64,000 nucleotides of DNA from Loxodes magnus (Eukaryota; Ciliophora; Karyorelictea; Loxodida; Loxodidae), in contig CAMPDV010000088.1 of assembly GCA_946699065.1 (NCBI GenBank), positions 124,001 to 188,000 of the forward strand, written 5' to 3'. The translations under genes were made by a program, and so were the position numbers. Below are positions 49,601 to 61,578 of the stretch, one piece after another (positions within the stretch are counted from its first letter, which is position 1; the number at the start of each line of letters is the position of its first letter). The notes beneath the pieces were generated by a model. The model ran no database searches, was not told the origin of the DNA, and worked only from the letters and a program-made list of their open reading frames with translations.

Positions 49601-52600
49601 TTATTTAAAAAAGAGTTTTGCTCAAATTTAACATTAGTATTTTAACAGAATCCAACTCCTCCATGCTATTAAGCGTTACAATTTTTAAATATACTGTTAA
49701 TAATAGCACTCCTTTTCCAAATATTACTATTTATAATTCCAAAACATGAGCCCTAATAAGCTTCTTATTCAGAGCATAAACAATCTTACATATAAATTTG
49801 GGAATTAAAAGAATAGATTGCAGATCCGAAAGTATTTTTACTAACCCCATTCAGAAATGTAGTATTACTTACATTCAATACACTGTTTTCTTCTAAAACT
49901 AAGGCTGTATTTTTATAGTTTTTTAGATATGAACTTTAAATTTATAGGGAGGATTGCTTCAAATAATCGACAGATTCATAGCTACCAGAATCGCACTCTT
50001 GAAAGGAAGCATTAAAAACAGTAATATTTGATGATATAACATAGATAACTCCTTTTTCCTTGGCCGTGATTATATTTAAAAATGAAATATTCTTTAAATA
50101 TAACTTTGTCTGTGATAGGTCTAAAGCACCTTAAGTTCCTTTTGCATTTACAAATTTAGAATTGGAAATTTCTATTTCCGCTTGTTGATCGCTTAGTATA
50201 AAAATTCCATTATTTGCTTACTAATTCTAAAAAATTGAATTTGATCTTAACTTTAGAATTAATTATATTTAGGCCAGAAGCAGCTTTAGAGCTATATTAC
50301 CATTGAAGTTAGCATTTCAAATGTTTAAGTTGCTTTGGTATACGAAAATTGCGGAAGAATCTTGGGAATTATTATTGAATTAAGTATCTTAAATTCTACT
50401 TTCTTTTATTGAGGAAGATCATAAACTTATGGTATCTTGCATACAGTTATTATCAACTATATTAGAGTTTTTTATTTAAAAATAGCCACTTTGACAGATA
50501 AGAAACTTCCTTAACCAGCATAGTTTAGCGAAACATTAGAATTTGACATTTGAAACGAACTTTCTAATTAAATCAAGTAAACAACTCCTTGATTAAGAGC
50601 GAAATTTGATTAACAGTTAGTTTTACTGAACTATAAGTTTGTTCCTAGGATATTGAAAACAGTGCCATATTTAGCTTTGTTATTGTTTAATTGTGAGTTC
50701 TTAATTGTGATATTGGAATAATCGGAATTAATCACTCCACCAAAATCTGCAGAATTATTATTAGCCTTAATTGAGTCAATTTTAGCATTTACTTCAGAAA
50801 ATGAAAAAACTCCTCCTTTTGGAGCTTAATTTTAATAAAAATTGCACTTTAAAAGTTCTATAATAGAGTAGCTTGATTAAATAGCTGAACATGATTAATC
50901 AGCTTTATTGGAAATGAACTAGCAATTAATAAAGGTAATATTTGAGAACTGAGATTATAAGGAGGCTCCTTTAAGCGCTTAGTTTCGTTCAAAACTAGAA
51001 TTGGTAATTTAGCTATTCACTGCATTCAAAGTTATTGTATATCCTTTGCTTGCTATATTTTTAATAAAAGAAGCTTTTACTATTGTAAGATTTCTATTAT
51101 AACCTTCTAAAATAGCTCCACTATAAATGCTGTTTTCTCTAATTATATCATTTTTGCTTTCAATTATTGCCTCACTTGTAAAGATAAGTCCATTACTAGC
51201 TTAATTAAGGTATATATAATTGTTAATCATGGTAAGATAAGATATTTAGATAAAGTAGATAAAAGTGACAGCTTAATTGCTTGTAATATGGCACTTAATC
51301 AAGTCAAAAGTAGCAATATTTCCAGCGTATATCAAATAGCCTTATGAAGTGTTGTTGAAGAATTGTATAGTTTCTAGTGTTATATTATTAATATCCTTTA
51401 CTCTTACAATAGCTCCTATCTAAGCTTCATTTTTTATGAATTTACTTTCTTTCATAAATAGATTGCAGTAATATGCATAAATTGCGGAACCTTCGTTAGT
51501 TTGGTTCTTTTGTATTAAAATATGACTGGATGTTATTATTGATCATTGAACATATAAAACACCATCTAAGTCAGTGGCTTTATTAACAAAATATTAGCAC
51601 TAATTTAAGGAAATAACTGCTTCTTTAAGAAATAAACACTCTCCTTGAACAGCATCATTACTCTTTCCAATTTGTTAAATTATGTTCAAATATCTTTAAT
51701 TGAATAAAATTACTCCTCCTTCTTTAGCATGGTTATAATCACTTAATAAGTTTGTAATAGATATGAATGATACTTGTGCAAATATAAATGAACCTTAGCT
51801 TTAAGCATAGTTATAGTGTGCTTAGACATTGGAATTAGAAGAGTTAGCTTCATCTAGATAAATAGCACCTTATTCACTTGTATTATTTTTCCATACTTCA
51901 GAATCTTACAAAATGAGAGTCTACTTTAACATATAGACTATGCTTCCTCTTGTTGCCTTATTTTCTGGTCAAATTACACTTAACTATAGTAAGCAAGCTA
52001 TTTTACTCGTCTTCAAAATAAAAAACTCCTCCTTTTTATTTACCTTCATTTTCAGCAAAAGTGGTGTTAAATATAGAACCTATTTTTGACTATTAAATTA
52101 GGGAAAAACCAGCATTTTCATTAAAAACCTTGTTTCTTAATGCATAAATACATTAAATTTCAGTTGTATCTGATTGTTTAATTAGCAAAGCTCCTCCACT
52201 GTATTTAGCACTATTTTCATTCAAATCATTTTTGTTTATTAAAAAGATTTGAGATATCTAGAGCCAAAAAGCACCTCCACCATCTTAACTTCAATTTTAA
52301 ATAAAAGAGTTATTCACTATTGAAGTAACACTCGAGTTATAAAAGGAAATGCAACCTCCGCTTTATAAGCATTATTCTATTTAAAGGTATTACTTTTTAT
52401 ATTTTCAATATTTGAATTCTCATAAAAATGAAATGCTCCTCCATTTTTATATCTGGCTACGTTACCCAAAAATTACTATTTGCTATTTTAAAAATTTTGA
52501 ATTTTAGGAAAATAGAAAGCCTCCACTTTATTCAGCTTCGTTCTTTTCTGAACTAATATTGTAAATTTGTGTTACGCTTGATTGATATAAATACATAGCT

Positions 52601-53793
52601 CCTCCATAATATTTAGCTTTGTTCTAAGAAAATAAGCAGTTTTATAATAATTTCACTCTTGAATTTACTACCAAAGCAGTCCCACAAGCAACTTTGTCCT
52701 GCTATTATTATAAGTTGTCTTGAAATGAGCAATTTGCTATTTATTCGCAGACGCTATTATATAAATAAATCGAGCTCCCCTATAATGCTTAATTTTATAT
52801 AAAGGAGCAGTTTATGAATTTTAGAGAGCATTCTTATATATAAAGGAACCTAAATTGCTATATTAGTATGAAAAATATTATTCGAAAATAAGGAATTTGT
52901 ATTCTAAGCTTAGATAATGCCATTTTATGGGCAGTTGTTATTAGAAAATTCAGAGCTATCTATATTTAACTTCGATTTCTCTAATTTAAATAAGTTTTCT
53001 TAAAAATTAACATTTTGAGCAAACTTGGAGTTATTTACTAGTACCTAACCTTAAGAACTTTAAACAAGAACTCCTTGATTTTAGATAAATGAAGAATTTT
53101 AAATTGTTAAGCTTGACTTCCAAGTATTTATTAGCTAATATTGATTTTTAGTAATGCACTCTCTCATTTCTAGATTTGTGAAAGTTAGAAAACCTTCGTA
53201 AATGTAGAAGAAATTGTTTTTATTTAAATTTTAGATTTTTACTAGTAAGTTGAGATATGTTAAAGATGAGCTATATTCAGATATAAAGGATTCTGCTTAT
53301 CTATTATCTGTAAGATCAGTATTTTCACTTTAAGTTATTATATTCTCAACTACTAAAACACTGCTATTTATGTCTATTCTTAATTTTTAGTCTTTGATTA
53401 GGAAATTTGGCTTTTCTTCTTTGTTTTAGCACATTGACTCAGGATTCTAATTCTATTCACAATTAAATGCTCTAAATGTGAGATTCGTTTGAACTTCATT
53501 TGAACTTTATCCTATTTAAATTTAGCAATTTTATTTTTAAAAGTTGCTTTAAATGTAATCTAAACTATGCTTATGTGGAGAAAGGTAAATTAAATGAGAC
53601 TTTCCTACTTCGGGAGAGTTTAAGATATTGGCCAAGGAGCTTTAGGAGTCTCCAAAGTTTCTGATTAATCTTAAAGAGAATTTAGGAAGATTCTGAACTA
53701 AGAAACGTAGATTTCATTAGCACTTACTCCAAATAAGAAAAGTATTAAACAAAAGGAAACTATAAAAAGAGAAAAGATCTCTGCTTCTTACAT
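46622..53793 (-). CDS. Giant parallel beta-helix / Cys-rich / multi-TM surface protein with many tiny introns
   Basis: Minus strand, ATG 53793 to TGA at 46622-46624, about 7.2 kb. It opens with a signal peptide (SLFIVSFCLILFLFGVSANE). The next about 4.5 kb codes for repeats of the polymorphic-membrane/pectin-lyase type: INCSFIQNQA, GTALVVNSRVKLLQNCLFSQ, GGAMYLYQSS, SGGFLFSQNS (GG-A-hydrophobic ladders alternating with NCSF..N). Then come Cys-rich modules (VSCQNCGAKQF, ECPIEQQCLGTSLS, GSCTIGHIGILCDVCQEN, CQKCTN). A multi-helix membrane region starts with SILIVIIFIIFIIYVVRQTL and includes FPFIILILTFLSLLIWPLVQ. The cytoplasmic tail ends ANKPEIEEEKDEEGDRQ. Frame changes at many points fit introns of 17-20 nt; two placed with confidence are 52833-52849 (17 nt) and 46806-46825 (20 nt). 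The architecture is that of large ciliate cell-surface proteins; the ligand is unknown. Confidence 0.8.
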
Positions 53794-54009
53794 TTTAGAT
53801 TTAAAAGAAAATAATGATAAATATAGAAATATAATGTAAGAAGTTTATATCTTTGCTGCTTTAATATTTTATTGTATAAGAGTAATTAAAAGCTACGCTC
53901 CTAATTCTTTAATTATAGATTGTAATGTTGAGAAAGAGATAGATATTAAATATATATTTATAATAATAATAATAATAATATACTTAATGTTAATAAAATT
54001 GTTTGCCGA
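53794..54009. other. Short spacer with a TAA/TAT repeat
   Basis: It contains the upstream region of the giant gene and a (TAA)n tract at about 53961-53979. Confidence 0.7.
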
Positions 54010-54801
54010 TCAAGGACTTGAAACCTGGTCGCAGCTTCCACTATTTTTTTGCGTGGTTGGGTTCCACGGTCTTTTTATTGAGAAGACAACTATCATGAAC
54101 AGATTCAGTACTTAAATTCTTAAATATTTTTCTTTTATAGATTCCTTCCTTTGTTACATAAAGTCTTGATAAAATTCTTAATGTTTTTTATTCTTCAATT
54201 TTTGTTTAGTTTAAAAACTTTAGCACCTTCTTAGAATATGTCATTATGATCTACAGTATCAGCATTTTTTTCTTTCAATTTTATTTTGAGTTCTTATATT
54301 CAAAATTTTTTCAATGTTTTTAATTCTTTTGATCATTTAGGTTGTTTCTTTACTATTTTCTTATTCTGTTATTTTTTCTTAGGATTGAGAGATTATTAAT
54401 TTATTTTGAGGATCTTCAATCTACATTGATACAACTGATGATGGAGGCAGTTAAGATTAGGACCAAATTTATTATCTTGTGATTTATTTATTATTTATTA
54501 ATATTTTCTTGAGTTAATCTATTTCAAGGTTGAGTTGTTCGTAGTTAGTAAGAATTTCTCGAATTTAATTAGTCAGATTTCAGATAGTTTCTTCTTATTT
54601 GACTATAACTTTATTTAATTTTTCAACTTGTTCTTTTTCTATTCAAGAAGTTTCTGGGTCAACCATGCGCTTTCCCTAGGAAGGAGATGAAGAGCTTGAT
54701 TATTCTAAGGCCTACTTTTTTTATTTTTAAATTAGATTGGCTTTTCTTCTAGCCTTCTTAATTTCTGCCTTGCTAAGATGCTGTCCGATATTAAACTCCA
54801 T
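54010..54801 (-). CDS. Coiled-coil protein with CCHC zinc knuckle (gag-like)
   Basis: Minus-strand ATG 54801 to TGA at 54010-54012, 263 residues. The N-terminus is basic (KAEIKKARRKANLIQKQKK) with a Ser run. A coiled coil follows (VEKLNKVIVKQEETIWNLTN; YEQLNLEIDQLKKILI). A zinc knuckle CWYCRSQWHILRRC (CX2CX4HX4C) lies near residue 190, then a basic tail. Coiled coil plus a single CCHC knuckle is the layout of retrotransposon gag or LINE ORF1 products, and the knuckle resembles that of the decayed gene at 61.4 kb. No reverse transcriptase is nearby, so a domesticated gag or an ordinary nucleic-acid-binding protein is equally possible. The last about 25 residues may be in the wrong frame if a small intron is present. 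Confidence 0.55.
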
Positions 54802-55010
54802 TTTTAATTTAAATATATATTTATAGTTATAATTCAATTTAACACTGAAAAATAGCTTACTAACGAAGAGCTAGTTTATATTATTGTTACTTTCTGTTTC
54901 TTTCTTATCTTCCAGCTTGAATTAACAATAATTATACTAATAATTAAATAACTTGTTGATTTAATTAGACCTTGATATTTGATTATTTAATAAATATCTT
55001 CTTATTATAA
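54802..55010. other. AT-rich spacer between divergent genes
   Basis: Nothing recognised. Confidence 0.5.
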
Positions 55011-55775
55011 ATGAACTTAAATAAAAAGCTCTATAAACTAATCTGGGACTTGATTATAAGTAGCAAAGAAGATAAATTGTTGAATTGTATAGCAGAAATA
55101 GTTCTTTTTATTATTCTATATGCTTAATTTTAAAGCTAAAAATTCGGCATAATTACCTTGATAAATTTTCATTAATCTTTTCTATAAGTCAGAATTATAA
55201 TAATTAAAGATTCTTCAATTATGAGACTAGCGAAATAAAAAGAAAAGCTTATAGAGGAAAATATTAATAAATAAAAAAGATTTAGCGTAATTAGTTATTC
55301 ATTAGTATTATAATTAATCAATATCAAGCTTTTTACTCTCACTCTTTTTAAATTTAGGTTTATCTTTAAGATATCTGTATGCTATTATATAGAGATTCTA
55401 ATTAATAGAAAGAAAGTGATAGATGAAATTAATTAGCTTAAAGGCAGGTAATTCTTTATTATAACATTTGTATATTTCTCTTTTTATTTATATTGTTTTA
55501 TTTAATAGAACTATCAATAAGTAATTTATGCTTCTCTTGCAATTATTCATTTCGTCCTAATCCTACTTTTATTAGAATCATTTTAACTATATTCCTCTAT
55601 ATGGATTAGTCTGCTGTTGAAATATAAAGAAAAGGTACCTTTTATTACTAAAGCATCATTTTGAAAGTAATTTATCCATGCAATAATCACTTAGAGATTC
55701 AATCTAATTATATTTACGATGGACTAATAATTCAATTAGACTCCACGTAAAAGCTTTAATATTTTCAATATTTGA
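55011..55775 (+). CDS. Hypothetical multi-pass membrane protein
   Basis: ATG 55011 to TGA 55773-55775 gives 254 residues. It starts MNLNKKLYKLIWDLIISSKE. Hydrophobic helices occur around CIAEIVLFIILYAQ, FFIITFVYFSFYLYCF and LAIIHFVLILLLLESF, separated by charged segments (RLAKQKEKLIEENINKQKRF; RKKVIDEINQLKGRQ). Beyond the TGA the same frame is open but almost free of acidic residues, which argues that this TGA is the stop. No family is recognised, and low GC lowers confidence. Confidence 0.45.
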
Positions 55776-57459
55776 ATACTTATTTATAGCACAAGCTGCA
55801 AGCTGCTTTGAATGATATAATAAAAACGAAGTCTAAGTAATAAATCTTAACTGATATTCTTGCACTCTTAACTAGTGTTTTCAATAATAAATTTTATTAC
55901 TATCTTAATAATTTATTAAATAAATCAATATCATTCTAAAAATAGATATAAGTACCCTAACTTAATTTCTAGCTTCTCTTAATACTCAATTAAGATTATC
56001 ATTAAATATTTTAAAATAAGAGTGAAAATTCTTTTAAATTGATATGAAATTATCAAATTTTTAATTTAAATTAATAAATATCTATGCTAAGTTGCTTCTT
56101 ATTAAATATATAGAAGCTAGTTATGATAATTAAATACAATTTAATATGATAATCTAATGCTTGCTTAATTACTCTTTTATTAGGATATCAATTATAACTT
56201 TAGCAAAATTACTTAGAATTTGAAAGGCTATTTGTATAAAAGTAATATATATGGATTATATAACTATAAGCATAAATAGCTTATTTCTATAATTTATTTT
56301 TAAAGATCATAGAGAAAATAGAATTTTCTATGATATATAACATATTAAAGGATTTTTTGATTAATGCTTCATTTATCTTTTTAGTATATTTAAAATGCTA
56401 AGCTTTAATATTGTTTGCACATATGGATACTTTTTTATTAATACTTAATTAATAAACATCTTTATAAAGCTAGCTATTTATCTCCTTTATGAAAGTTTCT
56501 TGTATTTACAAAATAAATATAAGAAAATCTTTAAAACTAAGGTATTTTAAATAATTTCAGGCTTTCTTAAATTTAATGCTTGAAATTTATTGAAAAATAG
56601 TGGCTATATTTATTAAAAAGCAACTGCTTATTAGTCTGACTATTTGATTCTATTGTGATAGTTATTAAATAAATATAAAAATTTGGGATAAAAAGCATTA
56701 GCAAGTCACTTTCTAATCTATTAAAGAAGATATTGTGAGATTGCTTTTATTAAGAAAACTAAAATTAAGCTGATAGTCTAAGAAATAGGTTACTTATATA
56801 TACTACAATAGATAATTCAATCAGCTTAAAATAAAACTTTTTTATTAAGTTTTCTACTATAACCATATGTGAGAACATTCTAATTAAACTTTTAGTACTA
56901 AGGTATTTAATAGCATTAATATAGCAAATTAACAAATAAATACCTAATTTAAGAATATCTTCTAACAAATGTTTTCCAATATAATTAAACTAAAAACATA
57001 AGCTAACGAAGCAGAGACTAATAGAAATTAATAAATAATAAATGCTATTCTTCTTAAAAGAGATATTAAATAAACTTCACTCTCACTATCATTTTTATAA
57101 CTTTTCCTTAATAAATTTCATTTAAAATTTGTAAGAATAAGAGAAACATACTTAGTAATATAGTTATTTTTTATAGTTATTTTGATAAACAGGCTAATTA
57201 TCTAAACAAAGAAGTGTGAGAATGATTATATTCATATATATTCTAATATAATTAATTTTTAGTAAAAAGGTAAATGATTCATAATAAAGGAGGCTTATTT
57301 TCAAATAATATAAAGTAAATGATTTAAATATTTTTTATTATTTATAATGCATTAAGTTAGCTTTGATAAAGTAACTAGATTATATCAAAATTTAGAATAT
57401 TTATAATATAATGATGATTTAAGTAATCTAATAGAGCTAACAATTATAATTAGCTTAAA
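55776..57459. other. AT-rich stretch, nothing recognised
   Basis: About 1.7 kb upstream of RBR ligase 2. Frames on both strands have background composition. Confidence 0.4.
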
Positions 57460-58724
57460 ATGGGTTGCTGTGGGACTATTGATAAAAGAAAGAATAATGA
57501 TTATAAAGCAAAAAATCATTTAGATCCTTATATCATGCAGTCTAGATAGTTTTATGACCAAAATTATTAATAATAAGATACTCAGAATAACGATAATTAC
57601 AATATTGATGATTATGATCAACCATATGTTGAAAGAAACGATGTAAGTTTCTAAAGATTAAAGTTCTTATGTACCTCATGCAAATCTACTGGGCTTATAG
57701 AAATGCCGTGCAATCATTTTTATTGTTCCTAATGCCTGCAAGATATAACACTAAGAACATGTAATGGAAGTAAAGATAGAATAAATGAAGTTAAATGCAT
57801 AAAATGTAGAAGACAAATTCCTAAAGAGTTAATTTGATAAGTATTTGGCAACAAACAAACTTTTGATTTCATGTTTTAGAGTTAAGAAACACAATAGAAT
57901 CTGCCAAAAACATTTAGTTTAGAGAAATTTACCTGCGAAATATGTACTGTGGAATATAAATTGGAGTAAGGAATCATTTTAGAAAATTGTGAGCATGTTT
58001 TCTGCGAAACCTGTATAAAAGAATAAGTAAAGACAAAAATAAATGTAGCTGAAGTAGATTCTAACAAGTTACTATGCCCTACATTAAACTGTGGTAAATC
58101 AATTTCTCCAAACTAAGTAGAATATTTACTAATAAATGATTAGGAAATTTATCAAAAATATGTAAAATTTCAAATTTAAAATCTGGATAATGTTTAGGGA
58201 GAAACTTTACTAAAATGTCCTAGAGAAAATTGTGACAATTAATTCTATATAAATGAAAAAACGTGGTGCATTTTTTGCTAGAAATGCGAGAATGACTTCT
58301 GTCCTAAGTGCTTTAAAATTCCTCATAAAGGAAGAACATGCCAAAAATTTTCTTAAGAGTAAGAAAAATATGAAAAGGAACAATTAAAAAGGATATAAAA
58401 ACTGTTAAAATCTAAATAGGCAGAGGAATTAAAATAAAAACTGCTAATGGAAAAACAAGCTTTAGAGAAAAAGAAATAAGATTAAAAGATGTCATAACTG
58501 AAAAAAAAATAAATGGAATAGGAAGCAGAATAACAGTAAGTTTACTAAAATTTAGATTTAGATAACTCGCTAAATCTTAAAACTGATAAGAATGTCCAAA
58601 TTGCAAAGCAATGGTCGAAAAAACTTCAGGTTGCAATCATATGGTTTGTCATAGTCCTTTTTGCAATGGAAAATATGAGTTTTGCTATGTATGCGGCAAA
58701 AAATGGCATATTTGCTCTCACTGA
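57460..58724 (+). CDS. RBR (RING-IBR-RING) E3 ubiquitin ligase, paralogue 2
   Basis: ATG 57460 to TGA 58722-58724, 414 residues with a 20-nt GT..AG intron at 58536-58555, at the same codon position as in paralogue 1. It starts MGCC (acylation signal). Domains in order: an extra zinc motif (FLCTSCKS, EMPCNHFYCSQC), RING1 (FTCEICTVEYK, CEHVFCETC), IBR (CPRENCDNQFYI, CIFCQKCENDFCPKCFKIPH), a Lys/Glu coiled coil, and RING2 (CPNCKAMVEKTSGCNHMVC) ending CYVCGKKWHICSH. The putative catalytic Cys is the one in NHMVC. The two paralogues are similar throughout, including the C-terminal CSH, but sit 13 kb apart. They differ most in the N-terminal linker. The role is membrane-anchored ubiquitin transfer; substrates are unknown. 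Confidence 0.92.
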
Positions 58725-59160
58725 AAATCTGAAAAAAAAACTTTATAAAATTTTAAATTTTATAACTTTAAGCATAATGTAGCTGTTTTTTTATTTTTTC
58801 AGCAGAATTTTATTTTTATACATTTTAAATTATTACATCGAATCTAGTTTAGTAGTTATGTTTAAAAGTTTGACTCTTATAAAACGAGTAGCAAAGAAAA
58901 AAAATTTATTTTATTAATCCTTTTTAATGAAATTAAGCTCCTTTAAAAATAAAAAATTATTCTTTATTTTTAATTTTTAGTTTGATTACCAAAATTAGAT
59001 ATTGTTTCTTTCATCATACTAAAATCAATGCATTATTAGCTATAATTAAAATTTGATTACTTTTATGTTTATTTAAAATTAATGTATTAAAAGATTTAAG
59101 AGTTCTAAAATAATACAACCTTTAAGAATTTACCACCATATTATTAAACTATATATATAA
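58725..59160. other. AT-rich spacer
   Basis: Nothing recognised between RBR ligase 2 and repeat A3. Confidence 0.5.
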
Positions 59161-59520
59161 TTTAAATAGGGTGGAAAGTCCTTTCCTTCGGATGCTGTTT
59201 GGAGGCCCAACAAGGCAACAAAAAAATGAGCGCGGACGGAGGAAAAATCGGATAAAGAGAAACCAATTACAATAGAAGGAATATGTAAAAAGCTGGAGAA
59301 CTCTGAATGTCAGGAGGAAACCTTCTTCATCATAGGCCGGGGAAATGTACCCGTAATCGCATATTGCATCCTATGTTTGGAAGGAAAAATTACAGGGACG
59401 TACTGAAGGAAGAGGAAACAAGGAAAGATAGACCTATAAAAAAAATTTCGACATTAAATAAAATTAATTTAAAGAGCTGCGCACCAACAAGAGTGATATG
59501 CTCTATAATCCAATTTATTT
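59161..59520 (+). repeat. Repeat family A, copy 3
   Basis: Closest to copy 1 over most of the length. It has TTTAAATAGGGTGGAAAGTC at the start, where GGAAAG can pair with CTTTCC a few bases on, and the GTACCCGTAATC.../GGGACGTAC pairing. The tail is GAGCTGCGCACCAACAAGAGTGATATGCTC. It has 9 nt fewer than copy 1 in the AAGGAAAGA..GAGACC purine tract. It lies 214 bp from the inverted family B copy, so the two shared tails face each other. Confidence 0.75.
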
Positions 59521-59733
59521 AATAAAAATTTTAATTTAAAAATAATATCTTAATGATACTTAATAGACAAAGTTCAAATTCTTTAAATTAAGCAATATTT
59601 TATACTTATATAAGAGTCAAATCTTTAAAGAAATATCTCATATTAAAAATACTGAAAACCAAAGCTTTTCAAGCAATTTATTATAAAATTTAGTTGACAA
59701 CATTTTGGAGATAAAATAATAAATTAATAAATA

Positions 59734-60140
59734 TGATTATAGAGCGCGTAGCACCTCGTTGGCGTGCAGCTCTTTCAGTATTCATATTTAATATTAGAAA
59801 AGTGTTCTCAAAAGCTTTATTTAATTCTTTTCGTCCATAGAGTCACCTCAGCTTAATTAAATGGGGAATCTTCTTATTAAAAATTAGTCTTAAATCTTGA
59901 GTCAAACGCTTAAACCTTCTTGAATAAGATCCAAATAAGAATTAGTTATTAAATTATTAATTAGAAGATCCGTCAGTCAAATTTTCATACTACTAGAGAG
60001 AACCCTCGGGTTAAGTTAGGAATGTCTCAACGGAGCTTATCCACCCTTCCATGTGGTGGTTAGTGCGAGATTACTCGCAATGCAGTATACATTATACCAG
60101 ATTACCTACTTGTTCTCCTGTCGCAACCGACATCAATTTT
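59734..60140 (-). repeat. Repeat family B, copy 2 (inverted)
   Basis: Read on the minus strand it has the blocks listed for copy 1 plus an intact tail, AGAGCTGCACGCCAACGAGG and TGCTACGCGCTCTATAATC, which is the family A tail. Hairpins GCGAG-TAAT-CTCGC, CCACC..GGTGG-type pairing and the tail stems GAGC/GCTC and GCAC/GTGC can be drawn. The body has no similarity by eye to family A. It sits between A3 and the decayed gag-like gene in a small mobile-element cluster. Confidence 0.75.
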
Positions 60141-60992
60141 ATTTATTATAATAATTATTAAGGTGATGGCGAGAAATGTGTTTTAGAATTATTAATATAA
60201 TCTAACTTACTATTATAGAGCTAAATAAATATCTTTATATATCTTTGCTTTATATTTTATCTTTTCTTATTTATTTTACTTAGCAAAGTTAAAATAATTA
60301 TAAATTCTTTATTAAGTTTTAAACCAAATACAAATCTAAACTAACTAAATGCATTTATAGCTCAAATACTCTTGTTAATAAGAATTTAAATGCTAAAAGA
60401 GTATCAAATATATTTAACTTTGGGATATAAATTTAATTTAAATTCCTAAGTAAATTATTTATCTTAATTTTGTTTAGCTTTTAAATTCTTCCTTAAGAAT
60501 GTAAATAAAACTTGAAATATAATCAACTTAAAAAAGGGAAATAGGTTTAAATTATTTTTATTCAGGTATAACTTTGTATTTTTTTATCTACTAAAGCCTA
60601 ACAAAAGTAAATTTTAATTTTTGTATTATAATCTCCCTTTTTTTTTATCTATTAAGCCTCTCCTTTAGTTTTTTTTAAAGCTTCATTTAAATGTGTTGAA
60701 CTATTATTTATTTCTATAAATCAATCTTTTTTATTTTTCTCCAGTGCTAAAGCTTAATAAATGATTCCTCTACTTAAAATTCCTAAATCATGCATACTTT
60801 TAGATTTTTCATAATTTTTTAATACTTAATTTCATATAACATTTTTATAAATTATTAGATATAGTTAAAGTGTTTCTGGCTTTTATAGAAGTACTTTTAC
60901 ATTGACTATTTGCATTTTGGAAAGTTAGTAAAAATAAAGTTTTCATATAATTAATTTTTAGCTTATTATCAAATTTTATTAGAAACACTAAC
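60141..60992. other. AT-rich spacer
   Basis: Nothing recognised. Confidence 0.45.
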
Positions 60993-61578
60993 ATGCAACA
61001 ATATCGACTTTCCCAAGAAGCAAAAGATTAGTCTTTCAGGCCTAGATTTTTACATTATCTCGCTTAGGAATGACGAAGGAGGAAAGTGGATTAAAGTAGA
61101 CCTGGAAAAACAGATTCTAGCTTAAGAACAGCAAGAGCATTTAGAAGATGAGGAAACCCATGCTCTCTAGCTGCCATGAATATTCGAATTGACGAATTCG
61201 ACAGGCAGTTGGAATAGCTATATGATATGAACGAGAACATGCACATCAAGTTAGAGAAAATGAAAACAATATTAACCTTAAAATGGAGAATATCAAGAAT
61301 GATATCAAGATCTAGACAGCACACTCCGTTCAATGGAGTTTCATGCAAATTGAATTAACTAAAGAAAGATACCTTTATTGTGGAAGAATAAACCATCTCT
61401 GAAGGAAATGCAGATAAAGAAAAGAGATACAAAAGAAAATTTGAAACGAACTAACCTAATTTACCCAACTAGCAGTGGGAATATTTATAGGAAGAAAAGC
61501 AATAAGCAATCCACTGCAGACTTGAAAGTGACTGGAGGAACAGACCACCAAGAGTTCAATCTATCAGTTGGATAGGGA
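60993..61578 (+). pseudogene. Decayed retrotransposon gag-like gene with degenerate zinc knuckle
   Basis: GC-richer than its surroundings. ATG 60993 starts a convincing frame with RPRFLHYLAQEWRRRKVDQS, SSLRTARAFRRWGNPCSLAA and IDEFDRQLEQLYDMNENMH. The good frame then shifts near 61260 to INLKMENIKNDIKIQ, followed by LYCGRINHLWRKCRQ, a CCHC knuckle in which the first Cys is Tyr. It seems to shift again after the knuckle (NLIYPTSSGNIYRKKSNKQS). Two frame changes without evident GT..AG introns, plus the lost Cys, indicate a relic. The layout (capsid-like helical part, coiled coil, knuckle) fits LTR-element gag or LINE ORF1. No pol sequence, LTRs or target duplication were found. Confidence 0.5.

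Noticed and set aside
54005..54080. tRNA-like fragment (GGACTTGAAACCTGG and a CGTGG..CCACG hairpin)
   Set aside because: No acceptor stem or D arm can be drawn, the T loop is non-canonical and the stretch overlaps the end of the zinc-knuckle gene.
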